A stretch of 64,000 nt of DNA from Stratiolaelaps scimitus. Taxonomy: Eukaryota > Arthropoda > Arachnida > Mesostigmata > Laelapidae. The stretch covers positions 7,207,501 through 7,271,500 of the forward strand of contig JABWDB010000013.1 in the NCBI GenBank assembly GCA_019614645.1, given 5' to 3'. Below, piece after piece: positions 36,011 through 47,876 of the stretch; position 1 is the stretch's first letter, and every line of letters starts with the position of its first letter. The translations under genes and the position numbers were made by a program. Under the pieces are notes generated by a model. The model was not told the origin of the DNA. It searched no databases and saw only the letters and a list, made by a program, of their open reading frames with translations.

Positions 36011-39000
36011 GTAAGAAAAGGTTGAAGATAGTCACATACACATAATGCAATCGATATATACAATACAAATCGCGTTGTACGACGACAGCAGCGACAACAA
36101 CAACAACAATAAAACGCAACAAAATTGTCGTTGTCATCGGGTACAGAAATTTCACAAACGTTACGGGCGCTCTGCTTTCGAAAACGCAGCGGCCGATCAA
36201 TATATATATATATATATATATATATATTACGTGTGTGTGTGTGTGTATGTATGTGAATAGCCGTATGCGGACGTGTGTAAGGACATGAGAATGATCTGGG
36301 AGTAGCGTTGAATCGACTTAGCATTCATTGTATGCTATTACTACTAATTGTAATTCTATATGTCACAATTACCTATATTACAGCACCAACAACACAACGA
36401 AGCACCAACAGCAGTCAACATGCATTCAGTTTTCACTCATCGTTGCTGCTGTTGAGCGCGTATCTTTAGCTTGTCATTATTGTGGTGTCCCGTAGGAAGC
36501 CCATTAGAGGCTCTGCGGAAGTGGCTACCCGTCCCCCTCTTCTCTCTCTCTCTGACACACATTTTTTTGTGTATTATATTATATACAGTACTTATGCTCT
36601 ATGCCTACCAGCCATCTAGATCATTCTAAGACTTTCTTCTATTCTCTGCTCTCCGTTGGCCTGTAACCACACACTGGCCTAGCTAGTGTCCTGCGGCTTC
36701 CTTAATTACTAATTACATACCCATCCATGCGAGAGCCTCCCATCCATGAGTCTCCCATCCATCGGCTACTATCTCAGTACCTACTACTCCGAGAGACGAG
36801 GACCTGTCCGCCACTGGTGGAGTACCGTACCGCTCCCCCGTTGCAACGCTCAGCCGGTCATCCTGCCATCAACGGCAGAAGGACAAAAGCGACTAAACAG
36901 CATCGAATAGGAGGCCAGCCCGTTGCAGAGGCTTAAAAGTTTGTCACCGTCTTAGTTCGCCTTCACGCAGAGCGGCCGATCCGAGGCAGACCCACCCACC
37001 CACGTAGAACGCACGGCCGCAACGTTGGCGGCCGCAGCAGGCGGGTGGACGCTTGCTCAGACGGACATGTTGGAGTTTCGATGGCAGCCGGCTACTGGTA
37101 CACTGTGGGTCGTACACAGACAGTTGAAGAAGTAGTTGCCGCTCCTAGTGATGCTGCTGCTGCTGCCGCCGCTGAGACGGATCAGGGTAGGGTAACGGAG
37201 ATAGAATAGCGGCTCCTCCGGCGGCCGAGCAAGCAGTAGCAATATGAGCCTTTAGTCTCATGGCCTTCTTACGTAGACACAAACACTACCAAGTAGCTGC
37301 AGCAGCAGCATCGCCACAACCACTTCACTATCGAACAGTGTTGTACACTTTCGTTGGCTTGTGACCGCCAGACAGTCAGGCGCGTTCATGCACACGCGTC
37401 CATGTCAATCCCGGTGGTATAAGTAGTTCATCCAGATGGGAAGAATCTCTCTCTCTCTCTGCATTACCAGTCGTTGTGTTGTGGCTGTTGCAGCTGTTGG
37501 AGTGTGAAATCAGCGGCCGCGGTTGCAGTAAAAGCAGGGGCATGTAAGCTAGGTCGGGTATCGAGCAGAGGCCTGGAGGTCGGGAATGGAGCGAGCGATG
37601 ACTCGCCCGTTTCCTATCAAACACAAACTGAAAACAACGCGATAGCAAACTGTACAGTCGGGGTCACCGTGCAGAAGGCACCAGGGCAATTCAATCTCGA
37701 GTTTTTGGCCCTCTCGCTTGGCCGCTTTTTGCAGAGCGACGTCTACCCGTTCGATCGATGATATCTGCGCTTTGATGCTTGGTGTGTTTACGTCGGCCTG
37801 GAGTTTTCAGCCTGTTTGCTTGTCCGCCTGGTGGCTGCGTACGACACGCAAAACCATCTCAGCGTCAGCCGGCCAGCGATCGGGGAAGGGTCAAGCGTAC
37901 CGTCCCCTGATGCACATCACCGCCATCTATAGTATAGTGAGCGTTGTGTTTTTGTGCCGTGCCGCACTCCGGTCTCCTCTTTGTCCACACAGAACAAACC
38001 TGCACTGCCCGCCACTGGTTCGCCAGCGATCTGACCGGCTGGCGAAGCCACCCAACGAACCAGCAGAGGCAGATATACATTGGCGGTCATACGAAGGCAG
38101 CGTTTTCGTTCCGCTTGCTTGCCCACAGATCTGTATGGCGTGGAAAGTGCCATGGGGTTGGCGGCGTGTCGGGGGGTGCCCTGCCTACCCTCCCTGGGGT
38201 TTCGCTGTGGATTAGACACAAGCTTCCAATCCGATTCTACACGTCACCCCCGTGCCACGTGAGAATCAAAGGTCGAACGTCACGCCGACCACAGGCCGCC
38301 GCTGACGTTCCTTTGTTAACACGCACCAGCAGCGTCACCATCATCGTCATCATTACGACGAGTGGCCGGATTCCGGCTACGCTGCTGCAACTACTGCCAG
38401 CAGCACAATCACTACGGCTAGATCTAGTATATCTGTCAGCGACGAGAACTACAACAACTAGGGTCTCTCTCTGTCTCTCTCGCGCGAGCGCGCTCGCAGT
38501 CCGGCTGTCTGTTCGTCGCGACTGCTTCATGAATGTGCCAATTGTAGTTTGTTACTGCTAGGAGAGGGAGAAATGTAAGACGAGTGGCGATAGAGGATTA
38601 GGTGGGAGGTAAACGCGCATAGTAAATTGAAATGAGGGCCAATTGCATTGCGTCTCACCGTCTTCATCGAGCGCGATAAACTTCGTCAGGCGGCCCGAAG
38701 CAGGCCCGGCAACGAGGCTCGTAAGTTGTCGGCCGGCCGCGGCCGAGTTCGACGACAACGAGGTCTAGTTGAGCTCCAGTTCCTTTATAGCGATTGGCGC
38801 GACGACGTCGTCAGGTCGCTGTGGCTGCGGCCAATCAATTGGCCTCTAGGCCTGCAAGCATGGCTCAGCTACAGGGTGCCTCCACGCCCTTATACCAGCA
38901 TATGATATTGTACATGCAATAATACCACTTGTATGTCTCGTATACCTCGACTGCTCTCGTTATCACTAGTTCTACATATAGGTTATACTGACCCAATGTC

Positions 39001-41078
39001 TGTTGTTTGAACTGTTGTGGATTGCTTTCGCCTATCGCAAAGACGGGACAGAGGCAACTAGATACAAGATTTTACACTGCGTTGATATTCACCCTGTACA
39101 CTTCTATCGGAGTCTTTGCCGGGGAGAAATAGACTAGGTTTTCTCCCATAATGCAATGCGACCAACGAATTCATGATACGCCACAGCTGTTTATGCTATT
39201 CATAGACAATGAACAATCACGGACGCGCCATTGGTATCCATCGATTTTCACATAGTTTTGATATTCTCGTAAGCGTTATGGGGAGCCGATGCCTCGCAAC
39301 GTCGGTACTTTGTTTTTTTTTTTCATATATTTCACGACATTTAGAGATGCACAAACACCGAAGAACGAGGGGCATCGAACGTCCCATTGATTTTACTTCG
39401 CATTCATCCGAGTCGAGCTAACGCAGAAATCAGAACCGGCCGCCATTTACGTCACCTGCATTCGGCAGTCGGGCAGAACATTAATCGAATGGCCAATCTC
39501 GACCGCGCTGATTCGGCGCCGTCGACGAAGAGGACGTTGAGCCTCTCCCGTTGAAACCTGCCCTTCTCCAAAGCGGCTGAGAGCTGCATGGTATGGGCCG
39601 CTAGTCTATTTCTTCGTTCATTTATCGCTATTTCTCGTCCCTCGGATTTTTCCCTCGTCAGAGGAAATCACAGAATGACGAGGGCTCGTCTTCGCTTTGG
39701 CGTTTCTCAGTCAGGCTTCCTATTTGGCCCGGACCCTTCTTCTCGCTCGCTGTAGGCAGCTGCTGCTGCACCTACAGCGGCGGACACACGGAGCAGCACC
39801 AGGCAATGGCTGATAGCAGCACCGTTGAGGCGGTGGATAGATCGGATAGGATTATCTCATTGGCGATCACAACGAGATTGAAGGTAAAGCGGAGTGACGG
39901 TAGAGGAGAAACAACGGAAGGGGACGAACGAGCGGCCCTTAGAAGGAACAGCGAACAGCCGCAGTCCTCCCTACTTATCCCTGTGGGGCCTCCTAGGACA
40001 CCATTCGTCTGTCCTATCCGCTAAGCAACCAAGGCTCCCTAGCTGGGAGCCTTCTGCTGCTGTTCCTCTAGCCCTGAGCTCGCCTGGATGGCTGCTTTCT
40101 GGCTGCCTAGCGAGCGACGGCATGAGATGCCCAGTCGGATGGCAAGAGCCTTCCCTCGAGCTTACGGTTATCGTGCTTAACGATTTTGACGGCGAATGGG
40201 TCGTAGACAGCGGCCGACTTGGTGGATGGCTCGATTCGAGCAAGGAGCGCACCCCCGGTCCCAAAACGGGACGAGCGACCCAAGGCGGTCCTCGTTCCGA
40301 CTGGTGAGCGGGAAAACATCATCATCGTCGTCGTCGTCATCGCCTAGTCATTACTTCCGCTTCCTCTTCTATCCGCCACGAGACGGGATGACGGTGGAAG
40401 GAGCCCCGACGAAGTGACGCTGTCCGTACGACTGCCAGCGGACGAACGGACGGACAGTCTGGCGGCCGTCTGTAGGAATGTCCATCGGTCGGTCGGGCGT
40501 CTCTGGCTCCCCCCCGGGGGGGAGAGACCTTCCGTCGGCGCCCTCGGCGATTCACCCCCCCCCCCCGCCCCCCCATGCGGGGCGCAATGGCTGGCGAGCC
40601 GGGGCGAGCCAGCCGAATATAGCCAGTAGCTCGGTCAGTCATTCCGATCAGATCACCGAGGGCTGGCGCCCCATAGCGTCATCTGCGCGCTCCAGATTCT
40701 CCAGCAGCGGCTGCTGATGCTATTTAGTTATGTGTATAATCTAATTTAACGACTTCTGTTTGCTCGCGGGGATTAACACTCGTGACACGTTGTGTACATG
40801 GGTTACACACTTATTCCTTCTGTGGGTCAAACGTACGCTCTAGCTGCTCAGTTGTATAACAGGAACAGAACAGCAAACGAATCTGATGGATCAACCTCGT
40901 AGTGCTCTTCGCCTACTGACGAAAAAATCAAATCTGTCCCGGGCTCTCACGTGTCCCTTATCTCCCTGCTCGTCAATGGTTCACCCTCGCGACAGTGCCG
41001 CTATACGGCTGCGCTACTCATCATCACGTGGGTGCGATGTATATATTGTGTATTATGCTATTGGTGACCATGGCTTAC
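36011..41078. other. no gene supported; putative long intron or intergenic
   Basis: GC-rich from about 36.7 kb with CAG, CCG, CT and CAT/ATC runs. Long frames at 37944-38561 and 39894-40307 run through low-complexity sequence and overlap equally long frames on the other strand. CCC/GGG homopolymers lie near 40509-40572. The DNA at 38.9-39.4 kb is AT-richer and shows nothing. Confidence 0.4.
36199..36246. repeat. (TA)n followed by (GT)n
   Basis: About 15 TA units followed by about 8 GT units, just inside the putative intron after 36010. Confidence 0.95.
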
Positions 41079-41190
41079 CGATGATATCTGTCGACGTGGC
41101 GATACTCCTTCAACAAAACTCCTTGCTGTTGCTGTTGTTGTTGCTGTTCTTGGTAGTCGATGTAGCACTTGCCGCTGTAGCTTTTTATGA
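41079..41190 (-). CDS. candidate internal exon with polyglutamine tract
   Basis: An acceptor-like ATCACTGCTAG and a donor (TATCATCG followed by GTAAGC) bound 112 nt, phase 1 in and phase 2 out. It encodes IKSYSGKCYIDYQE, eight glutamines, then GVLLKEYRHVDRYHR. Glutamine codons mix CAA and CAG. The flanks have strongly C-ending codons (TAC, AGC, GGC, TGC, ATC, GAC), which is the clearest codon signature of coding DNA in this window. PolyQ tracts are frequent in transcription factors and co-factors, but the flanks match nothing I recognise. Confidence 0.45.
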
Positions 41191-42526
41191 CTAGCAGTGA
41201 TCTCGTTGAAAACGCTGCGTGGCCGGCCACTTAGTGACTTTGTCCCTTAGACATCTTCCCGCAGCCCCGGCTCAGTGGGGGCGGGTGGGTCGGCCGCCCG
41301 TTCGACTCGTCCATGGCCGAGTGGCCGGCAGAGCGGTCGTCGTTCGTCTAAAGCGATTCCGGCCGAAAGCGCTCGCACCAGCGTATACAGTAAGCTGTTC
41401 CTTTTGCTTGATCCCCACCACCACCACCGCCGCCACCACGACTACTTCTGCTGCTACAACAACAACTACTACTACGAGCTTGCCAGCATACCCTGTCCGG
41501 TTGACTGCTAACCGAGGCAGGCAGGCAAGCCACGGAGTCGTGGCGTTGGCTGGCGAGCCGATACCACGCGGCCGCGGCCGAAGAACGCCGCGCTTCCTTC
41601 CTTTTGGGAGTTACCTCACCCCCCAGGCGCCCCACCCCTCCGGTCAGTCGACCCCATAAGACCTCTCAGCAGACCAGAGGCCTCTTTAAGGGCGAGCCAG
41701 CCTGTCATTCCGCCCCTGAGACTGTTGGGGGTCTCGGATCTATTTGGCTTTCCTCGCTAGCTAGCCACCCGCCGGCATCGTGTCCGCCAAACGTGCGCTG
41801 GGCCGGGATGCTACTCGGAATCGGCCGGAGATCCATGTTCTCCGCTGCTTCGTTCGTTGCTGGCACTGAGCACTGTGCAGTGTCACACATCAGCATCGTG
41901 CTTTGGCCTAGTCACTCACTGTATACTATCATAGTGTAGGCTGGCAAGCGCAGGAGGAGCGGCTCAAGCGGAGAAATCCAAGAGTGAAGAAGACGCTCGG
42001 CATTCTTGGCTCTTATCCCGGGTTGGTATTTGCGCTCCGGTGATTTCTACGCCGGAGGCAGCAGCAGCCGCCGCCACTGGTGCCGCGACACACAAGATGT
42101 TTCTTCGTCAGGGGCCCAAAGGGCCACTGTTCATTGCACCGGGCCGTGGCGGCGGTGGTGGTTCACGAGCAAAGTATTATAGCAGCAGCGAAGCGGAAAC
42201 CCCGCGTCTGAATAGGTCACGCCCGGCGTTCATATACCGAATCACAGTCGTCCTGGTAGCCAGCTAGCAAGCTTAAATAATGAATGAATGGATGCATTCT
42301 GGCTCGTTTCACGAAACGAGCATACGCACATCGCGTACATTCGAGTGAATATACCTCTCGGTAATTGGCGAGAGAGAGAGATAGCTACGTGGAGAAGCCA
42401 CGCATCATATTAAATTGTGAGCGTGATTCGAGCTACAACAAATACTGGCTTGCAGTGCATAAATTCGTTTGACGTCCTCGAAGCTCGCTGCTGTCGTACG
42501 GGCATGTCGCTCAAATACGCACTCAC

Positions 42527-42602
42527 CGAGATTGAAATCCTGATCCTGATCGGCAGTCTCAATGGCTCGCGGTTTCACCCACACGTTTGCTGTCAATTTC
42601 GA
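42527..42602 (-). CDS. candidate exon (LTANVWVKPR...)
   Basis: The frame opens after a TAG within a possible acceptor and runs to a strong donor (AATCTCG followed by GTGAGTGCG), phase 1 out. It encodes SKLTANVWVKPRAIETADQD, then QDFNL. An alternative acceptor (TTGACAG) would trim the first residues. LTANVWV resembles the LTTNVWV strand of nicotinic-type Cys-loop receptor subunits, but the expected downstream tryptophan/aspartate pattern is missing, so I do not assign that family. Confidence 0.4.
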
Positions 42603-42605
42603 CTA

Positions 42606-44558
42606 CTCAGTGTGAACTCCCACCGTCAGCAGGGCTCCCCTCCACCGGGCGTCGGTCGCCTATGGTCTCTATCTTGTAGGCGGCTATTTGCCTCAAACGG
42701 CCCCTTTCTCTCTCGCTCTCTCTCTGCTTCACTCGCTCTCGCACAGTGCTGCGTGGGTAACCGAAAATTCGGTGGAGAGATTGGGTAGGTCTGCGGGGTC
42801 TGTCGGCCTTCTCGTCGTCGTCAGTATCTTCAGGTCGTCGAATTCGGCCGATGTCTCCTCTCAGCTCCGACCGTGTGCCTGCTGCGGGTATCGCTGTCGT
42901 TCGCGTAAGAGAGCGACAGGTTGAAGGGACATTGGCATCCGTCCGCCAGGAATGCGACCACAGCGCCGAAGACGAGCTAATCCAGAGCGGGCGGACGGTC
43001 GGAACGCGCGAATGTTGGGCCGAGAGCGGCGGTCGGGTCGAAAAGCTCCCACTCGCGCCATGGCGAGAAGTGCGCTTCACGACGGCGGCGGCGGCGGCCG
43101 GGGCAGCCATTGGGTCTTCGTCCGCTCGGTCTCACTCGTCGTTCGTGTGCCTGGATCTATGGGCAGCCAGCCGGCGAGCGAGCGAGGACACCAGGCGCGC
43201 CGGCGTCCCGACTTGGGCTGCTCGTTCACCTTGGACCTACGTGTCCCACAAAGAATAGACGGCACACATCACTCTGGCCAATGGCAAGCGTTCGGCCGGG
43301 TCGGTGCGGCTAGCCGGCCAGAGTGATAACGGCCGTACCTCCGGCTGCCTCCGCCTGCCACTGCTGTCGTACCACTCCGCTGTTACGAGCGGCGTCATCC
43401 GTCAGACATCGTGAACTGACTGCGTCCCCCCCGTCCCCCCCCGTGTCCCCCCGCCAGCCGAACGCCCCCTACGACTAAAGGACATTGGGGGTGCATAGCA
43501 GCAGGCATAGCAGCAGCAGCACACCCATGAATAGATGGACGAGTTGAAGTTAATCGTCCCTGTGACTCCGCACAGTTCTCGCCAGCGCGCCTCTTGTTTG
43601 TGTGGGCAAGCCAAGCGCTAGATGGGCCACGAGCATAGCACCTCTTGTCGCCGGTGGTGGTGGTGATGGTGGTAAAGTCATCGTCTGATCGCCGCTGCGC
43701 TCGTCCGCCTCGCTCGTGTCCGCAAGTGATTAGTGCCGTGACATTGATCGAGGCGGGGCGCGTAAGCTATCGCCTATGTTCGGCGCGCGCGCGTTGGTCC
43801 TTCGATCTGCTGTGTGTTGATTGCGTGTGCTCGAATATGAGCCGCGCGGGGTCAGCGTGCCTATATCCTTGTGGATGTGTGTGCGCATCGGTGATAACAC
43901 GGCGGACGGGCCAGATCGGGCCAGTCGCCTTAGAAAGGCTGACGTCAAGTGCAGCGTCTGGGGATCGATGCTCAGTAGCCGTCCGCGGATCATGTCCGAG
44001 GCTAAGGCGGCGGCTTGAGACCTCGACAATGATCTGTCAGCCTGGCTGCTCTATCGACGAATACGGTCCGTGAGGAGGCTGGAAGGCGGTATCGTAAGCC
44101 ACTCGCCAGCTCTTCGCCGGCAGGCAAAGCAGCGCCACTACACAAAGTTGGTCCAAGGCAAAACCGTGGACCGATTCGCACAAAACAGGTGCGATTGAGA
44201 TCGGGAGTGACATTAATAACGTGTTGAGAAAGTCCAGGTTGCAATTAGTTGGCTCATTAGTCCGTCCGTGTTGTGGGAAACAGGGAATAGAAGGCGTACA
44301 AGGAAGGGAATAACAATTTACGCTTGCACTCGTTCCAAAACATCTACATTTATACAAGTTCATCATTTATTTACACGGTATTGTATTATACATACCTAAT
44401 TATAGCAAATAGCGTATGTGTATGAGAATGAATGAGAGATCCACTTGTATGCTGTAATTGTACCGGCGATTTATTTAATTAGATTGCAAGTTACATTCCA
44501 ACTATGAAATGAGACCTCCAGGTCACATAAAGCAGCTGTCACAAATTTCAACAGTCAT
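42606..44558. other. GC-rich, no gene supported
   Basis: Very high CpG, CT runs near 42706-42730, C-runs near 43420-43465 and overlapping open frames on both strands dominated by arginine, serine and glycine. A 12-bp inverted repeat is at 43268-43327. Confidence 0.4.
43268..43327. repeat. 12-bp perfect inverted repeat, 36-nt spacer
   Basis: ATCACTCTGGCC at 43268-43279 and GGCCAGAGTGAT at 43316-43327. The spacer is GC-rich and could fold further. Confidence 0.75.
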
Positions 44559-44831
44559 ATGCCACATAAGACTGCAGCACATTTCAGCCAAAGAGGAATC
44601 CATGAGACCGAATTGGTGTTACACCAACTTATGTGTCATCGTATGAAGCCGTTTACAAGCCGGCCCAGAAAAATGATGAGAATATTCGTCCATGTGGGAA
44701 TTAGAAATATCGCTAACCTGTCTGTGGCTCTAGCTCAAAGGCTAAATAAACAATTTGTACCAAAATCAATTTCCTCCTACGAGCTGGTTTGGCAAAAACG
44801 AATGTTGCAAGTTCAAAGCAGGTTGAGGTAA
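44559..44831 (+). CDS. small ORF with ATG, candidate terminal exon or small gene
   Basis: The ATG opens 90 codons in AT-rich DNA: MPHKTAAHFSQRGIHETELV, later MMRIFVHVGIRNIANLSVAL and ending LQVQSRLR, TAA. It is basic (many K, R, H). An acceptor-like AATTTCAACAG lies 4 bp before the ATG, so it may be a 3' exon. The frame is markedly more protein-like than its surroundings. No family recognised. Confidence 0.4.
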   Translation: MPHKTAAHFSQRGIHETELVLHQLMCHRMKPFTSRPRKMMRIFVHVGIRNIANLSVALAQRLNKQFVPKSISSYELVWQKRMLQVQSRLR

Positions 44832-46503
44832 CCATTCGAGGTCAATATGATTTTCCAGTCATATTTCCACTGTGTTGTTCTACTGGTCAACATTGTCGGA
44901 GCTTAGTGTATTATTAGTTAATCTTTTTTTTTTTTTGTTAGAATATGATTCGTATCATATCGATACATAATGCCATAATTCTGCTTCCTGTAGTCTGCGG
45001 GCTCTATGCCCGTTACAGCAGTGATGGTAGTAGTAGTCCGTAATAGTATGATAGTAGTTGACCAAACGTTGTTATCGTAGCGTGTGCTTACATATGTCAG
45101 ATACGAAGTTAGGCATTTTCCCTTTGGATAATGCTGGTTACGTTGGCTCTTGCCAACGCCAAGCGTCTGCCCATTCGCCGCCCCCTCGGGCCCCGCTTGA
45201 TCCAAAGGACCATCTTCTGTCCGAGCGAGCGTCTGAGCAGCTTTTTGCTATCCGACTTCGCCTATCCTGCTCTTTACCCGGCCCCGTTTTCCGTCCCGTG
45301 CTCGGTCCCCTCATCGTCCCTCGCCCGAGCCGTTACCGCCTTTCTCTTGAGGCCATGAATAGAGAAGCGTCTCTTCCTGCATGGGGCCGGCCGGTCGACC
45401 CGCCGATGGGTTTTAGTACTGTGCGGCTTCCCCGTTTCTGGAGGGGGTGCGCCGCCCCGCGAAGGCCCAACCCGCGTCTGAAGGTTTGCCGGGCCCGGCC
45501 GACAAGCCAGCCAACCAGTGAGCCAGTGAGCCATCCGACGGACGGCCGGCCGTGGGTCGCCGGCCTTCAGGCCGAAGGAGCAGCGCAGTCTCAGAGCAAA
45601 CTCCTGAGGAGGACGACCTCCTCGGCAGGATCGTGGCGGTAAAGCGGCTCAAGGCAGCGATGCGTTGCTCGGGGGGAGCCCAGCTAGCATTCGCTGGCTC
45701 CGAAAGTTGGCCATCCACCGCTTATGTTAACAGTGGCCTCGATTTCCTTTGCTCGCTATTTTCATTTTGATATTTTTCGTATACGCACATATCTGCCCAC
45801 GAAGCGCAGCGGATAGGTAATGAGCATCCGGACCAACGTCTCTTCTCCAGCAGGCCACCGTCCAGATGGTAGTTTCTTCGACACAACAGATCTTTGTGCC
45901 TTGCACAAAGAGTCGTAATGGACAGGATTACGTTGTACTGTACGAAGGTGGAGGGATGATATTCTCGAATGAATACCCTGGCGTAAGCTGCACCTCGCTA
46001 AGATAATAACAAGTGCCGGACGTTTGGATCTGCCTGCTCGCGTTGATCGGGGCAAAGTGGATTGAAAGATCGATACTGTTCGGAACAGTGAAAATTTAGC
46101 AGGGCACCGAAACCGGCACGGATCAACTATTGCTACCGTCGTCATGGTCTCCTCTCGCGCTACGCTGCTAACATATGAATCCAAACAATATGGTGAATTT
46201 CTCTATTACGCGCAATATTTTCCGACCACTAGGGGCTTCCAAACGCAACCGAACATTTCCGACAAATAGGGCTTCCAAACGCAACCGAACATTTCCATCA
46301 GTGAGGCTCAAATATAGGGGAGGGAGGGGGCAGGCTGAAATTTGAACATGAAACTGATGTTAAATCTCCACATTTTGTAGTTGTGGTCACGTCAACGAAG
46401 TCACGCACCGCTCTGGACTCAACGGTAGTCATAGATCTTTACACTCTGTCGCGAACTCTCTCTCTCTCTCTCGCTCGCTCTCTGTGCTTCAACTTTTCTG
46501 CAG
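44832..46503. other. no gene supported
   Basis: A T run lies near 44927. GC-rich 45.1-45.7 kb has long overlapping frames on both strands that look composition-driven. A tandem repeat lies at 46223-46295 and a CT run at 46458-46471. Confidence 0.4.
46223..46295 (+). repeat. two-copy 37/36-bp tandem repeat
   Basis: Units at 46223-46259 and 46260-46295 share GGGCTTCCAAACGCAACCGA and the following ACATTTC. They differ by one length change and two substitutions near the 5' end. Confidence 0.9.
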
Positions 46504-46568
46504 GTTTGTTATTCTGTCTTGCTGATTGGGAAATCTTCGTTGCGCAGCTCGATGAAAAGTTCTTATAG
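46504..46568 (+). CDS. candidate terminal exon, frame ambiguous
   Basis: A classic acceptor (CTTCAACTTTTCTGCAG). In one frame it encodes LLFCLADWEIFVAQLDEKFL and then TAG. The phase-0 frame is also open for about 60 codons beyond (starting VCYSVLLIGKSSLRSSMKSS). The acceptor is more convincing than either frame. Confidence 0.3.
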
Positions 46569-46944
46569 CGGGTTCTGTGGCAATAGGTGGCGGCTCGTGT
46601 TACGGCTCGGGCCTTTGCTGTTGCATGTATCTTTTTCTCAAGTCGTTCCCTTCCTCCTCGCTAGTCTCGTGCCCTGTCAAGTTCGTTGAACACGAGTCCG
46701 TTGTCTGCATGTCTGGCTGGCTGGCTGGTCGATCGATTAGTTCCATCCCAAAATCATTAGAGACAACGGTTACGTACGGGCGATCGATAGGGGCGACGCG
46801 ATCACAGCAGAGGAGGTTAGCGGTGGGTGATTTTTCTATCAACTCGGTTGGCGTTCGCGAACAGAACAGCTCGGTGACGGTGAATTTCGCCTATGCAGGA
46901 TGCCATATACGAGCTGGCAATATATTTATCTGGAGAATCTTGTA

Positions 46945-46946
46945 TG

Positions 46947-46993
<47 letters not shown>
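46945..46993. repeat. (TA)n microsatellite
   Basis: About 24 TA units with one interruption. Further TA runs follow at 47524-47551 and 47854-47875, the last preceded by a 13-A run. Confidence 0.95.
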
Positions 46994-46996
<3 letters not shown>

Positions 46997-47610
46997 ATGA
47001 AAATCTGCTGTGATCGCGACTCCCTATCGATCGCCCATAACGGTTGTTACTATCATACCCGCCTCGAACATCAAGACCACCGCTGTGGCCTCGCTGAACT
47101 GGCGTTTGGTTGATATTCACTTTAAATGTCGTTAAATGTTACCATAAACATTGGTGGACACATATCGAAAGATCGCCCATCGGGCCAATCCACGTGATCC
47201 AGAAAGTACTGCGACATATGAAGACATGATCTTTCGGACACTTACAAGGTGTAATGGAGAGACCCTCGAGATCTCGCCTGTCGTTAAGAGCGTATATTTT
47301 TCTGAGAACTCCATAACGTGAAGGTTAGATATAGGTAGCCGATCATTAATAGAATGTTTTCGAATTACACCAGTAAGTGGGGCATATTCCATCGTATAAG
47401 AGCATACCTATCGATGATGCCGTTGAGAAGATATATCGAATAGATATTCCATATGAGCACCATGCTGAAGATCCTTTTGTGCTATTGCGATGCTGTTAGT
47501 CGATGGGGTTCGTTGATCGTAGTTATATATATATATATATATATATATATAATCCCGGAAAATTTCTAGGTTATATATAGTGTATATATATAATCTATAA
47601 ATTTCCCAGA

Positions 47611-47780
47611 CTGACTCACACACAACATTTAAAGGTCCACGGTACTGCTTTCGGCATTGCTTCATAAGACGGGCCCCTTTAAATGTAAATGTGCAATGGT
47701 GAGGATCAAACCCTTTGCACCTTCGTGTGTGCCTTCTTCGATTGAAAGGCGCAGACGAATGCACTATGCCACCGGGCTCG
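47611..47780 (-). mobile_element. tRNA-derived SINE-like element, family A copy 2
   Basis: Minus strand begins CGAGCCCGGTGGCATAGTGC, a good A-box-like start, with a B-box-like GGGTTTGATCCTCACC. It aligns over about 170 bp with 18912-19082. It is closer to a tRNA-like promoter than copy 1 and is flanked on both sides by TA-rich DNA. Confidence 0.7.
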
Positions 47781-47845
47781 ATGTACATAACCTATAGTAT
47801 GCTAGGTGCCGTGATCGAAGGCACCAGTTTCATATATACATAAAA

Positions 47846-47876
<31 letters not shown>

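Noticed and set aside
37944..38561. 205-codon open frame, plus strand
   Set aside because: No family resemblance; overlapping long frames on both strands indicate a composition effect.
45058..45642. 194-codon open frame, plus strand
   Set aside because: Arginine/proline/serine-rich in very GC-rich DNA, with no start context.
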